From: Manduca sexta
Lineage: Eukaryota; Arthropoda; Insecta; Lepidoptera; Sphingidae
Direction of reading: 5' to 3'
Assembly (NCBI RefSeq): GCF_014839805.1
Contig: NC_051116.1
Span: 8,227,556-8,291,555, forward strand
DNA length: 64,000 bases
The first letter of the stretch is position 1. Each line of letters starts with the position of its first letter. Below, one piece after another: positions 21,367 to 33,134 of this stretch. Under the pieces are notes generated by a model. The model was not told where the DNA came from. It did no database searches and was given only the letters and a program-made list of their open reading frames with translations. Both the position numbers and the translations under genes were made by a program.

Positions 21367-21680
21367 CGAGTCGAGGTGGTAGATCTCTCATATGTGAGGG
21401 TCCGCCTGGGTAGGTACCACCGCAATACTTATTACTTCTGCCGCCAAGTAACATTATGTAGTCAATGTTGTGTTCTGGTTTGAAGGACATTGTAGCCAGT
21501 GTAATACTGGACATAATAAGACTTAACATCTCATGTCTCAGGATGACGAGCTAAGTGGAATACCAAACAATACTATGTAATTCACAGTTTTGGATGGTGT
21601 ATCTACTGTTTATAGACGGTCGTATCGCTTACCATCTGGCGAACGGAAAGCTCATCTCGTCATTCAAAGTAAAAAAGAGA
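21367..21680 (+). repeat. Repeat B copy
   Basis: Reads ggtagatctctcatatgtga, gtccgcctgggtaggtacca, ctggtttgaaggacattgt, agtgtaatactggacataat and tcatctcgtcattcaaag. Confidence 0.75.
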
Positions 21681-22129
21681 TTAATTTTTATATATAAAGA
21701 CTAGCTTTTGATTGCAGTTTGTATTACGTGATATACCATTTCGCAAAAAGAAGCCTTTAGCACTCGAATATTAGAAAGAATTTACAATATCAAAGATCTC
21801 TTCCATTACCTATGTATCGTTGTACGGATAATTATTCCGTATTGGCATTATGTGATCTATAAGCGTGTTTGCTTTGTCATTTATACCAATTATAATAGAT
21901 CTATTAGTTGTACTATTTTGGGAATATTATCCATTGAGGGTAGAGGCAGCCATGTTCGGGCAAAGGCCTTGGGAATCCACGAGGCTTGGTTAAGAACTAG
22001 ATTTATTTGTGTTTACTCGTATTATTGCGAAATTAATGTTCGATCTGTATATTGTAGGGATAAAGTGCCTTACTTGGGGAAAAAAGTCTTGTTGAAAAAC
22101 TTATACAGAAAATTAAATAATTGATTCAC

Positions 22130-22420
22130 TGGTAGATCTCTTGCATGGGAGTGTTCTCCTGAGTAGGTACCGCCGCAATGTCTGTTTCTACCGCCAAGCA
22201 GCAGTGCGTAGTCACTGTTGTGTTCCGGTTTGAAGGACATTGTAGCCAGAGTGCTGGACATAATAAGACTTAACATCTCATGTCTCAGGATGGCGAGCGC
22301 AAGGGAATACCAAATAATACTTTGTAATTCAAGGTGTTGGATGGTGTTTCTACTGTTTATGGGCGGTCGTATAGCCATCAGGCGAACGACAAACTCGTCT
22401 CGTCTTCGCAATAAAAACAT
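22130..22420 (+). repeat. Repeat B copy
   Basis: Reads gtagatctcttgcatgggag, taccgccgcaatgtctgttt, gttccggtttgaaggacatt, atctcatgtctcaggatggc and cgtctcgtcttcgcaataaa. Confidence 0.75.
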
Positions 22421-22549
22421 CACTTAAACCCGAACTAACCCTGTGTGGTCTAAAGTCTATCTTCTAGGCCTGCTTGGACAAAAGTCTAAATCCTCTAAAA
22501 AGGCCTGTGCCCCAGTGGCAAAGTGTACAATATAGCGCTAGTATTGTTA

Positions 22550-22660
22550 CCCACATAAATTGCACCTTTTTCCCAAGGTTATGCAGAGGTTTAACCAGGA
22601 CACCCACTTTTCGCCATGAGTTTTTCGTCTCACAATATGGGTCTATCGCCATATAGAACG
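22550..22660 (-). mobile_element. SINE D fragment
   Basis: Reads cctttttcccaaggttatgc, agaggtttaaccaggacacc, cacttttcgccatgag and gtctatcgccatatagaa. Overlapping 60-codon frames on both strands here are shadows. Confidence 0.6.
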
Positions 22661-22918
22661 CAAATTATAATTATCGCGAAAACCATAATAATATGGTCGT
22701 TTGAATATTTATCACTATTCCCTTAACTTAACACAATCTATGTAATAGAGGATATTTGTATTAAAAATTATTATTAAACATGTTAATAAACAGTTATTTG
22801 AAGTGTCTATAAGTGTACTGCTAATCGTCTACTTTTGGAATCTGTTGAAGAATATTTGGTCTTCTGTCCAATAAATCGCTGTCTCATCATAACGAAGTTC
22901 TATGTCAATTTTATTATT

Positions 22919-23209
22919 AAACTAGTTGACCCGACAGACGTTGTCCCGTCTTAACTATAAATTTGCAGCGCGCATTCTGTCAATCGCTAACAGATATTTC
23001 AAACAATTGACAGTTATATAAAATTAATATTCTCGTTAAGTTTTCTTAAATTTTATAATTTTCCTCGCTATTTTTTGATTTTTTTCTTTCATAAGAACCC
23101 TCTCCTGGCAATAACAAACACAATAAAAAAAATTTGTGAAATCGGTCCAGCCGTTCACGCGTGATGGCGTGACCAAGGGAAATAGGGATTCATTTTTATA
23201 TATATAGAT
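22919..23209 (+). repeat. Repeat L, first of a near-identical pair
   Basis: Starts at ctagttgacccgacagacgt and has ttgcagcgcgcattctgtca, ggtccagccgttcacgcgtg and atggcgtgaccaagggaaat. It ends atttttatatatatagat. The same ends are present at 28931-29215. The class is uncertain (RTE-like 3' end or Helitron-like). Confidence 0.7.
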
Positions 23210-23229
23210 TGTGTGAACGTAGCGTGGAT

Positions 23230-23350
23230 GTTTTCTGGCGAGATGGCGGGACATCCTTCACAAGAGGGCAGCGACTAAGTGCATAAAGCAACAGATCAGG
23301 CTCTATAGCGTACTCTGAGAGGCCTATGTTCAGCAGTGGACTGCAAAAAT
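23230..23350 (-). repeat. Repeat K fragment (LINE C-terminus-like)
   Basis: Reads gcgagatggcgggacatcc, then tctgagaggcctatgttcag and cagtggactgcaaaa, the reverse of the repeat K core. Confidence 0.45.
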
Positions 23351-23599
23351 TGACGTTTATTGATAATAAAATATTTATTATATTTTATTATTTATAAACG
23401 ACAATTTTTTATAAGGAAAAATTAATTCTATTGCATCTGATTGTGAGTAGGTAGACATAGCGCAGGCGCCTTGCTGTATGATGGTTCGAGGACTTGAAAA
23501 AGGTGGCTGTAGCGGATGCAGGCTGTTCAAGATCAAGATGGTTGGGGCTTTGGGGAGCCTACGTTCAGTAACTTGGTTGCAAATGGAGTGAGATCCTGA

Positions 23600-23670
23600 C
23601 AGTCTTTACTGACAAGAGATGTTTAACTCTCGTCAGTCGATAAAATTACGCCGGCTTTTTTTGCCGTGGA
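23600..23670 (-). repeat. Repeat C fragment
   Basis: Reads tgacaagagatgtttaactc, cgtcagtcgataaaattac and gccggctttttttgccg, a short core piece. Confidence 0.4.
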
Positions 23671-23859
23671 CTTTCCTTGACTTGTCGCCACAAAATCCAA
23701 GAAACCAATCGATTACCTATTAATGGTTACTCGGAAATCAATACTCGGATTTTTATAGGCAATAATACAATTTATTTCATCATTACATTCCATGAACATA
23801 AATAGGTACTGTCCCGTTTTCCTTATAATATTCTACAACTACGTCGGTGGCATTGTTGT

Positions 23860-24185
23860 GATGCGTGTGCCCAGTGGCGAAGCGTCCATACAACCCGATT
23901 CCTACCGGCTTCCCTTTTAGGCTTCTTTACGTTTGTCTTAGTTTTTGTTTTCTGTTAAATTGGACGCGATATGTTAGATTTTTTTTTTCGGGTTACCTTT
24001 TGAAAAATTTCACCCTTTGCTTCTGATTACGGCTTGAGGGCATCTAAAGAATTCCGCCACGGTATGTGTTTTTCGTAAGAAGCGACTGATTGGGCTTAGG
24101 GAGTTGCCGCAATGTGGTATCGCGCAGGGACGGTTCCGAGCAGCTATCTTAATGCAGCAAGATGCGCCGAAGTCGTCCCGTATGC
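23860..24185. repeat. Degenerate transposon remnant (unclassified)
   Basis: Contains phrases such as ccgccacggtatgtgttttt, cgtaagaagcgactgattgg and gggagttgccgcaatgtggt that I associate with worn LINE copies in moths. No open frame survives. Confidence 0.35.
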
Positions 24186-24186
24186 G

Positions 24187-24335
24187 CCAAAACAGGCCTT
24201 AGTCCACCACGCTGGCCTAGTGCGGATTGGTAGACTTCATACACCTTCGAAATTCCTATAGAGAACTTCTCAGATGTGCAGGTTTCCTCACGATGTTTTC
24301 CTTTACTGTTAAAGCGAACGATAAATTCTATGAGT
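24187..24335 (-). mobile_element. SINE A fragment
   Basis: Reads aggccttagtccaccacgct, gcggattggtagacttcata, agagaacttctcagatgtgc and tgttaaagcgaacgataaat. Both ends are missing. Confidence 0.7.
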
Positions 24336-24339
24336 ACGA

Positions 24340-25555
24340 ATACTAAAAATAAAAAAAAAAAACTGTTAAAAATGTACCTCTACGTATTCCATTAGCCTAA
24401 ACATAATAAAGTAACTTTGTAGTATAATAATTAGGTATCAATATTATTTGTATATTGATTATCGATGGCCTCAATTAAACTTCAATTAAACTACATGAAT
24501 CAAGTTCAGTATACCTCAACTGTTAATTATTTTGACAGCTTGTAGCTCAAACAGGTGATAGAAGATCGCGTCAGTCGAAGTGTTCCGATATTGGAACAAA
24601 TCTGTTTCATCTATCAGAACCATTGCTTTGGTTGCCACTCTTGCTTGTTTGTTTTAAATTAGTTACATATACTACAACATGGTGAGGTTCATTATTTTCA
24701 TGGTCAAACTATACGTAATACTGCTTAACCCCCAGAGGTGAAGCCGTGAGCGTATATAACGAACATGTCGAATTAAAACTCCATATCTAATTAACATAAT
24801 TTATCGGCCTGAATTCGAACCGCGTAATCGCTGAAGGTCGTAATTTTACTTAGTGCCATGCGCACCGGTTATATTATCTGTTTGACACACCCACGCTGGC
24901 GTAGTGATGTGCGGATATCTATGTCGATTATCGATACTTTGAAATTTAGTAATGATTTATATGCTTGTCGATTGATGGATATTGCCACAAATATTTTGAC
25001 AGCCCAATGCTATAAAAAATACTTTTTATGTTACCGTAGTAGGCTCACGAACAAGCGGTCTGCTGTTAAGAAGCCGTCGCCTATGGACTGTAGCAACGTC
25101 GAGGCGCAGTAAAGCCGCTGCCTACTGGAAGAGAGCACTCTTTTAAAGCTTGATTTATAGGTCGGGTCATAACAGGGAACACCAATGCAAGGAATTCATT
25201 CCAAAATTTGTTTAAATAATATAATTGATAATGTGCATTATAGTTTCTATTGGTCTTAGTAAATGCCAATTGTTTCCACAAGAGATAATTTTAATTAAAA
25301 GATAAAAACGTATCCATTGGCTGTTTTTTCTCATTTTATCAATATTACTCTTTATTTAAAGTTAGGATAAAAGCTAAAATAACAATGATAAATTATTTGA
25401 TAGATTTAACGAAGTCAAAATGTTGTAAGCAAGCACTGCTATCTGGTTTTAATGATGTTAAAGCCTATAATTACAAGATATTATGACAGTTAACGATGTC
25501 TCGGGATATCGGTTTCAATTATTTTGAAGTTTTAGGGTTGCTATTTATGTGAGTT
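24340..25555. other. Low-complexity to moderate spacer, no gene seen
   Basis: A small plus-strand frame at 24858-25112 has no domain or splice context. The stretch was left unannotated. Confidence 0.45.
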
Positions 25556-25804
25556 GCACTATTAAGAACAACAGCCTTGAGGAGGGATCGAATGGACAAT
25601 TTATCGGAGCCATGCATTTTACCAGAGACTTCGCTCTTCGAGGGGCCTTGGTGAGGTCTTGCCTTTTTATGTTACCACCCTGCCTGTGAATTATCAAAGC
25701 ATCTTACCTGCAACGACGAATAGGAGGTCCCACTATAGAGGAATGGATGAATGTTCTTCTATGGAAGGGGAAGATCACCAGTCAAGCAGACTATGCGCCT
25801 TTAT

Positions 25805-26100
25805 TTATTGTTTTGAATGACGAGACGAGCTTACCGGTCGCCTGATGGTAAGCGATACGCCCATAAACAGTACACTATCCAACACCTAGAATTACAAAGT
25901 ATTCTTTGCTATTCCACTGCGTTCGCTATCCTCAGACAGCGTTATAAGATGTTAAGTCTTATTATGTCCAGTAGATACACTGACTACAATGTCCTTCAAA
26001 CCGGAACATAACAATGACTACGCGCTGCTGCTTGGCGGCGGTAATGGGCATTGCGGTGGTATCTACTCAGGCGGACTCTCACATATAAGAGACCTACCAT
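25805..26100 (-). repeat. Repeat B copy
   Basis: Reads attgttttgaatgacgagac, cctgatggtaagcgatacgc, aggatagcgaacg on the complement, tccttcaaaccggaacataa and aggcggactctcacatataa. Confidence 0.75.
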
Positions 26101-26811
26101 CATTGGCACCTGACCGGCCGCAGCCGCTCCCATAGAGAAACCCATTCGTCTGTTCCTTTAAAGTGGCGATCTCTTATTCATTGATACAGTAGTGACCTCT
26201 ACGTGATTATGATAACGCTGCATCTTAATTGTGCTGCAACTATATTATACTATTATTATATATTGCAAATAAAATAATCGAGTCGATATTTTATTACCTA
26301 CTGATAAAATTGCAATACAAATGATTCAATTTGAGTAGGATGGGGTTACTTTATATGGTATTAGCATAGCATCGTAGGATTCAATGTGGGTTGAGAAGGT
26401 GCAGTCGTTGACCCTTTGCCTTTAAGAGTTCATTTAAATGTACCTAGTAGATAGGTGGATTTTATGCTGGAGTCAGTTTTTATTGCAATTGGATGACGAG
26501 ACGAGCACCATCGGACTACTATGGCGATTTTTACACCCTCTGCTCGATGGTCGTTATCCGGTCGGATATAAATACTTATCTTACAGCAAAGTCCGTCAGA
26601 CGGCTAGTCAGTTGATAGTCTAGAGATATGAGTCAGACATCGTAGTGGGATTTCCCCTCGAAAAAAGCAGATTACGACTAATAATTCGGTTGTGAAAAAA
26701 GGTAATTATAATTTTTTATGTCATTCATTTGTCATTGTGATAATATCAAATAAAGGATGTTGTAACAATAAAATTAGGTAGTTTTTAAGACATTATGATC
26801 TATGTTCATAC

Positions 26812-26860
26812 ACATATACACATACACACAAACACACTCACGCACGCACGCACACGGATA
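26812..26860. repeat. (CA)n-rich microsatellite
   Basis: cacatacacacaaacacac then cgcacgcacgcacac, directly beside a SINE D tail. SINE D tails in this window are often TG/CA-rich. Confidence 0.7.
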
Positions 26861-26899
26861 TAAACATACGTCTTTTACCTCTTTGATAAGTAAGTATCG

Positions 26900-27155
26900 C
26901 ATCTAATGCATCTACTTTTCGCCGTGTGGATATCTATCCCGTGATGTAATAGGATGCGGGCATATCGCCACATCAAACACAAATACTTGCTTCGGTATTC
27001 CGTAAACTAAAATTGGAACGATACTACTACTAAATGCTAAAGTCCTAGTTGATACTGAGCAGGAAACTACATTGCCCGACCCGAGATGTGAATCCGAATC
27101 CTCAGAGTGGGAGCCATATTGCGCACGCAATAACTACGCCGAGGCAGTACAGTTT
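26900..27155 (-). mobile_element. SINE D copy, near full length
   Basis: Reads acttttcgccgtgtggat, atcccgtgatgtaatagg, gatactgagcaggaaac and tgcccgacccgagatgtgaa. The reversed head ends aactacgccgaggcag. Confidence 0.7.
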
Positions 27156-27254
27156 GTTATATAATCAACTTACAGACTATTTGAACACTATACATACTTG
27201 GCATTACCAAACTGCCTTTTTAGGCCGTTCTTAATAGAAAACAAAATTATACGG

Positions 27255-27475
27255 ACACGATAAAGTGACCCCACTGCACCTGATGGTAAGTGGAGTGGGG
27301 TCCAACAGGATGTCGACTGACGAGAGATGATTATCCTTTGACAGTCGACAAAATTATGCCGGCCTGTTGGAACCGGATATACACTGGCAGATCCCGGAAC
27401 GGACACACTTACCTTGGCCGTTATACTTACTGATCGCTATCCGGGTGGATATATAATATATCCTACCACCAACAT
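27255..27475 (-). repeat. Repeat C copy
   Basis: Reads cggacacgataaagtgaccc, cactgcacctgatggtaagt, atgtcgactgacgagagatg, gttggaaccggatatacact and atatcctaccacc. Confidence 0.78.
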
Positions 27476-27479
27476 AATT

Positions 27480-28240
27480 CAAGACCATTATTTACCTAAG
27501 TACCAGCTATTTTAGATTTCATGACAAAAAGGCACATTATGCTGCGATTTGGTATAATTTTGTCAAATTGCATATAAATTGTAGTATATTCAACTCTGCT
27601 GGGTCACATTGGCGTTTACAATACAGTCATATATGTTTGAATCTAAAAATATTTACTTCGTACGCTGAGGTTTGTGAGTATATTTGAGATTTAAATTAAT
27701 TTTTCAACTGCAGAGCGGTGGGGAAGGGTGAAACTTTCCGAAAGTGAAGCCGACACAAATTATAGATAAAAATACTAATTATAATTGAATTTTAGCTCAC
27801 TATGCTATAAATATTAATTATAATTAGTGTGTATAATATCATTTATTTTAATAGTTTGCTTACATTAATTACAAAAGTGAAGCCGATAGGAATCCTGCTG
27901 TAAGGAACCTTCACCATTAACTGCAGAGTTAAAAGTTAATATGTAATATTTGGAACTATGAACAACATTAAACCTGTAATATATCTAAATAAAAATAGTT
28001 ATTAATCAGTTTAAGCCAAGTGTAAACCTGGATGTGATTAAAAATTATTAGTCAAGTAAGTAGAATTATTTGTTGTTCACGTGAATAAATAGGTTATTAC
28101 AGTGACGTTTTGCTATATTCCTTATACTATTTTTAAAGCGCTGCATGTTTTAAAATTTTGGTTAGATGATGATTGATGTTCTAACTCCAAATTTTCAACA
28201 AATAGTTGAAACAACAAGTAGTAGAAAAAACAAATAGTTA
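27480..28240. other. AT-rich spacer, nothing recognised
   Basis: Two related phrases (aaagtgaagccga) recur 150 bp apart. No gene or known repeat. Confidence 0.5.
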
Positions 28241-28249
28241 TTTTTTTGG

Positions 28250-28640
28250 GAACTGCCGCGGTTATCACCGGGGTACCCTGCTAACGGTGTACAAGCAATC
28301 CTCCGGCTTAGCAATCACGGCAGCCCCAATGAAGATTGGTGGGCCCTACCGCTACCACTGAGAGTGCCAGCGGACGGTACGCTGGCAAACCGCAGCTATT
28401 CGGTCACGGGGCCTGGGAAGAAGAAGGGAGGGGATAGAGGGAAGGAAGAGAAGAGGAAGGAGGGGGAGTTTGTTAGGATGGCTAGAAGGCAGAGGGAGGG
28501 GAGATGTTCGCGAACCCTTACAGGCCTCAATGTGTATTTGGCAACCAAGAGGTATACACATTACACTACGTGCCTAGAGTCGTGGCATAATGTTCCCCTG
28601 TGCAGGGGGAAACGTGCATTGGGTGTGTAGGTTAGTCCGA
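28250..28640 (-). mobile_element. Repeat F copy, longest
   Basis: Reads tttttttgggaactgccgcg, ggggtaccctgctaacggtg and gtgggccctaccgctaccac. A long purine block (gggaaggaagagaagaggaa) follows, then atgttcgcgaacccttacag and ctacgtgcctagagtcgtgg. On the minus strand this is a GC-moderate 3' end followed by an A tail. Confidence 0.6.
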
Positions 28641-28693
28641 AAGCGATTTAAGCGACTCCACGACTTTTTTAATAATTTCTTAATCCTATTTAA

Positions 28694-28862
28694 CCCATTT
28701 AGCATCGGAATGTTTGCCGGCAAACATGACAGTTAGATGACATTACGCGTGTCACGGAAAAATAACCTTATTATGTAGTATATAATAAGGTTATATTCCC
28801 GTGACACACTTAATGTCATGTAGCTGTCATGTTTGCCGGCAAACATTCCGCTGGTAAATGGG
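28694..28862. mobile_element. piggyBac-type foldback MITE with TTAA duplications
   Basis: TTAA at 28690-28693 and 28863-28866 flank 169 bp that is almost wholly an inverted repeat. The ends are CCCATTTAGCATCGGAATG and CCCATTTACCAGCGGAATG read inward. Each arm contains the palindrome TGTTTGCCGGCAAACA and a GTGTCACGG-type block. The centre is ATAACCTTATTA...TAATAAGGTTAT. TTAA targets and CCC ends are the piggyBac superfamily signature. No transposase is present. Confidence 0.88.
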
Positions 28863-28930
28863 TTAATTTTCGTCAGTTAGTAGCGAGTACACTGTCGTGG
28901 AGGTATGTGTTGCCATTTTTATCAAGTAAC

Positions 28931-29215
28931 TAGTTGACCCGACATACGTTGTCCCGTCTTAACTATGAATTTGCAGCGCGCATTCTGTCAATCGCTGACA
29001 GTTATTTCAAACAATTGACAGTTATATAAAATTAATGTTTTCGTTAAGTTTTTCTAAATTTTCTAATTTTCCGCGCAATTTTTTTGATTTTTTTCTTTCA
29101 TAAGAACCTTCTATTGATAATAACAAATACAACAACAAAAAATAGTGAAGTCGGTCCAGCCGTTCACGCGTGATGGCGTGACCAAGGGAAATAGGGATTC
29201 ATTTTTATATATATA
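28931..29215 (+). repeat. Repeat L, second of a near-identical pair
   Basis: Starts ctagttgacccgacatacgt and ends ttttatatatatagat. It differs from the 22,919 copy by scattered substitutions and small indels only. Confidence 0.7.
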
Positions 29216-29639
29216 GATAGATAAGATAATTAGACTATATAAAAATATTTTTTTAATTCTTGATCAAGTTTAATATGCTTGCAATATACCAATAAGACTT
29301 TCAAACTACAATATAATAAAATGAATACAAAAATATGAAGTTTGTAAATGGATTCGCAAAACTCTATTTTTTGCCTCTGATAACCCTTGTAAGGTCATGA
29401 CGTCAGAGATACCGTAATTGTAAAATAAAATCCCAAAGTCATTTGAATTATAGGGTTATTGGACCATAATGTGGTCGATATTGTTTTTTTTTATATATAT
29501 TCTAAGAATATACTTAGGTATTTATTTTTAATATACTCGTGACTAGCGTGCATACTACTTTAGGAATGGGAAAGCCAAAGCAACACAAAAAAAGATCGCG
29601 TCTTCGGCTCATCTAAATGTGTGTTAGAAAATAAAATAG

Positions 29640-29705
29640 GTATCGAATATTACTTTGCCCGTCTCAGAGAGTGGTGGTTACGCAATACAACTATGCCACC
29701 GAGAC
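29640..29705 (-). mobile_element. SINE D head fragment
   Basis: Reads tactttgcccgtctcagaga and caatacaactatgccaccga. Confidence 0.45.
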
Positions 29706-29959
29706 AACTTAGATATTAGTAACTTTTATTTAAAGACGATTTTGACCCATCGTGAGCTCTGAAAGAAATTTAACGATTTTTAGGCATTTTCCCACCATAT
29801 TACGTGGGACCTAACAGCAAAAAGGAAAACACCTGTGTTTATCCTTAAAAAGGTAAAGCGTGACTGTGGTGCCACTAGGTATGGTGGCTTCACCCGCTCA
29901 AAATTATTTAACTGGTATAAAATTTGTGTTTTTTTTCGGCGTAAAATTTACATACCCAC

Positions 29960-30203
29960 ATCTCACATTTATGCCTGAAGGGGTATGCAGAAACGCAACC
30001 AGGGTATTCACTTTTCGCTAAGTGTGTTCCGTCCCATGATGTGATAGGGGGCGAGTCTATCGCCACATCGGGCACAAATTCCAGACACCGTGCTGATACT
30101 GAGCAGAAAAGCCCAAATATCACTTTTCCTTACCCGAGATTCGAACCCAGGACCTTGGAACGCTGCCGACCGCGCATGTAGTACAACTACATCACCGAGG
30201 TGT
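29960..30203 (-). mobile_element. SINE D copy, near full length
   Basis: Reads tgcctgaaggggtatgcaga, aacgcaaccagggtattcac, ttccgtcccatgatgtgata, gggcgagtctatcgccacat and cccgagattcgaacccagga. The reversed head ends aactacatcaccgagg. Confidence 0.8.
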
Positions 30204-30239
30204 AAAAGATATCCTGTGTCTAGGACATGGTCTATCTAT

Positions 30240-30400
30240 GTTCTAAACATCCAAATACAGAAGATGGTTGGAAGCTTGCACTAGCCTGTAGTACTTAGTT
30301 AAATCGGAACCTTAAAGACCGGCTGCAGACTTCAAGACACTGTGAGCTCAATCTGCGTAGAAAAGCACCGTAAACAGCTAAAAAATAGATTATGTGACGT
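30240..30400 (+). mobile_element. Repeat G (Penelope-like) fragment, interrupted
   Basis: Shares gatggttggaagcttgca, actgtgagctcaatctgcgt and gtaaacagctaaaa with the better copy at 33475. A matching tail resumes at 30640-30790 (tgcggaagaccaacacctca), so about 240 bp between may be inserted or diverged. Confidence 0.5.
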
Positions 30401-30639
30401 CTAAACGCTCAAACCTGGCAACACGAGTTGCAATGTGGCAACACTAGCATTTCACCACCAGCGGCAAGCACCAGACACGCCGCTAATTATTATTACTTAC
30501 CTCTAGTTTATTGGTCTCTGGTGTTACCCATTTATAATAATGGGTTAAGCCAGTAATAAAGAAGAACAACATTACAAATTACGACTAAATTTACTAGATT
30601 ACGACTCTCACGATGTATCCCACAATTATTATAGCTATT

Positions 30640-30790
30640 ATAAATATAACTATTGTAACTTTTACTTGCGGAAGACCAACACCTCAGCCCCCATGAGACC
30701 ACGAAGGCAGCAGTCTTTGAAACATCAGAAGCATATAAGAATATAAATAACCGAGATAAAATGCGTAAATATTTTATTTCAACATCCAAA
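30640..30790 (+). mobile_element. Repeat G (Penelope-like) tail
   Basis: Reads attgtaacttttacttgcgg, caacacctcagcccccatga and accacgaaggcagcagtct, then gagataaaatgcg. Confidence 0.5.
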
Positions 30791-31009
30791 TAGGTTCAGA
30801 AATTTACTTGAAATAAACATAATACATTTTCACATTTATATTACTAAGATTCTACTAACAACAATGAAATGACCAAACTAATTATAATTGGGGTCAGAGC
30901 TATTAAGATGGATATCCTGGTGAGATCGGCAAATTACTATAAAGCCTGGCGCCGGTGACTGTCTCGCTTGGAGTTTCTTAATTATTATTTAGAAATAATA
31001 ACAATCTAA

Positions 31010-31432
31010 TATTATAAATGTGAAAGTTTGTGAGGATGTATGTATGTTTGTTCCTCTTTCACGAAAAAACTATTGAACGAATTTGGATGAAACTTTACAG
31101 TAATATTGGTTATACATCAGAATAACACATAGACTACAATTTATAATGATTTTGTGTAATTAAGTCATAATATAACGATACATATCAAGTAAGTCGGAAA
31201 AAAATTGCTATCTTGGTGTACGTTGCCTAAACCGTTGGAGTCAGACAAATGTACCGTAGGATTGTTTGTCTTAAATAGTTGTAAATAAAAGTCCGCGACA
31301 GCATATATCTTTTATGTGGAAGCCACTATGACCAAAATAGTGAGCCATAAATATAATTAAATCGGATACTTTGTTTGTTGGGACTTTTATCCCGGAAAAC
31401 TCCTTCATGCAGGCGTAGCCACGAGCAAAAGT
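31010..31432 (+). repeat. Repeat E, long subfamily copy
   Basis: Reads tgtgaaagtttgtgaggatg, aactattgaacgaatttgga, gttatacatcagaataacac and acttttatcccggaaaactc, ending ggcgtagccacgagcaaaag. It is the reverse partner of 9247-9495. Confidence 0.65.
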
Positions 31433-31799
31433 TAATTATTATTATAAATTGTTTTAACGTATCAAGTGCAACTTTGTTCACCTACGTGATAAATATAGTA
31501 TTTTATTTTATATACTTAGTATCCCGCCTCTACCCTAGGCAAGGGTAGGCAGAGACTATGGATTGCCAGTCTGCACGATTCTGGCATACTTTTCCCGCTT
31601 CCTCTACCTTCAACAATCTTTGTCATGTATTCCCGCCGGTTCCGCGTACTTTTGACCTGGCCTTTATTAAGAATGTCATCTCACATTCGAAGGTTCAAGC
31701 CTATATTATGTTAATACAGGACATGGGCTATCCGTGTGCTAAATTTCATCCAAATCCGTTCATCAATTACTGAGTTTACTAACTAACAGATTGATCTGG

Positions 31800-31945
31800 A
31801 AATCTTTAGGAGAGGCCGATCTTTAGCTATCGGCTAATGTTCACTACTGAATACGACATGGAGGGCATAATTCTCTCGACCTCGCGGGATAAGCATCTCT
31901 CGGCAGTCGACATTCTATCTATATACCACTACACCATCAGGTGCA
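31800..31945 (+). repeat. Repeat C fragment, 3' part
   Basis: Only the end is clear: cggcagtcgacattctat, then accactacaccatcaggtgc. Confidence 0.4.
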
Positions 31946-32149
31946 GTGGGCAGTGGCAGCCCTAAACGACGCAAGGCCCCAGGTGAAAGCAAAGAGAAAC
32001 AGACGCGAGGTCCCGGGTAGAGTAAAAAAAACATTCCCCTGTTTTAACAGTTTCGTCGGTAAGAACGGTAAAAAAAGGTCCTGCGAGGCAGCGAGCAAGG
32101 CCTCTGTAAGCTCGAGGCTCCGGGCGATTGCCTGGTTCGCCTCCTCCAA
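31937..32149 (-). pseudogene. GC-rich open-frame fragment, possibly retroelement ORF1
   Basis: A 70-codon minus-strand frame reads LEEANQAIARSLELTEALL-like helical sequence, with regular Leu/Ala/Glu suggesting a coiled coil. The plus strand is also open, so chance cannot be excluded. The block is markedly more GC-rich than its surroundings. Resemblance to LINE ORF1 coiled coils is my inference. Confidence 0.25.
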
Positions 32150-32264
32150 AGGCTGCCTCTGGCAGTGGGGTCGCTTTCCGTGTACGTATTAAAGAAATAC
32201 CAATTTCGTCTGCTCTCGTCTGTAGATGAAGGTAATAACTCCGTAAGTAGTAAAGTAATACTTA

Positions 32265-32590
32265 TATAAAGCTCAAGAGTTTGTTTGAACGCGCTATTCT
32301 CAGGAACTAAATCGGCTTACAAATTTTCACTAATAGGTTACATCACTCCTAAGTGCTATAGACTTTTCCCGGAAAAACCATTTTACGCGGGCGAAACCAC
32401 AGGCAAAAGATAGTATCGTATACAAAACTTAATGTTATTATCATCAACACACCTTTAAACCGAGGTTTTAAAAGGTTCAATAAAAAAAATATTACTTCTC
32501 GGATAGGAAGATACATTACTTTTAAGTGTTATAGGCTTTATATCCCGGGAAAACTATCACGCAAGCGACTACACGAGCAAAATCTTTTTT
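32265..32590 (+). repeat. Two short repeat E remnants
   Basis: Remnant 1 (32265-32415) reads aagagtttgtttgaacgcgc and aactaaatcggcttac, ending cgggcgaaaccacaggcaaa. Remnant 2 (32480-32590) ends aagcgactacacgagcaaaa. Confidence 0.5.
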
Positions 32591-32844
32591 AAGATATTCT
32601 GTTTCTTCTGATATCATTTCCATTGTTAACCGACGGGACACACCCAACATTCCTAATTATTTACATACACACTGAAATATTACTTTTTTGGTAATATTCG
32701 TTTCAGCATACAAACTATAATAATTAACACAGTACTGTAGAATTGTTATATTCAAGCTAATTTATATTGAACAATTTATTCGTGTTATTACCACGCCTCT
32801 TCATGTGGGTACGCACTACGCAGTTACAGCCTATCTGGTAGTTT

Positions 32845-33130
32845 TTATTTATCAGACCCCACAGTCTACACCGGGAGATACCTGCGAAGATACAGGAATC
32901 CCCTAGCTAAGTGACTACAGAACTCTGGAGGAAAGTTAGGCGGGAATATCTGAGGAAGAAGAAGGAACCCTCTTAGGATGGGGGGGAGGGAGAAGGCCAA
33001 GAACTGTTCGCGAGCCCTTATAGGCCTTGTGAATTGGCAACTATGAGGTATACACACTGAACTGTGTGCCTAGGACCGCGGCAAATGTCCCTCCGTGCAT
33101 GAGCTTGCATTCGGTGTGGAGTGCACAATT
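32845..33130 (-). mobile_element. Repeat F copy, diverged
   Basis: Reads cagaccccacagtctacacc, gaggaagaagaaggaacc, ggatgggggggagggagaag, ttcgcgagcccttataggcc and actgtgtgcctaggaccgcg. Confidence 0.55.
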
Positions 33131-33134
33131 GCCT

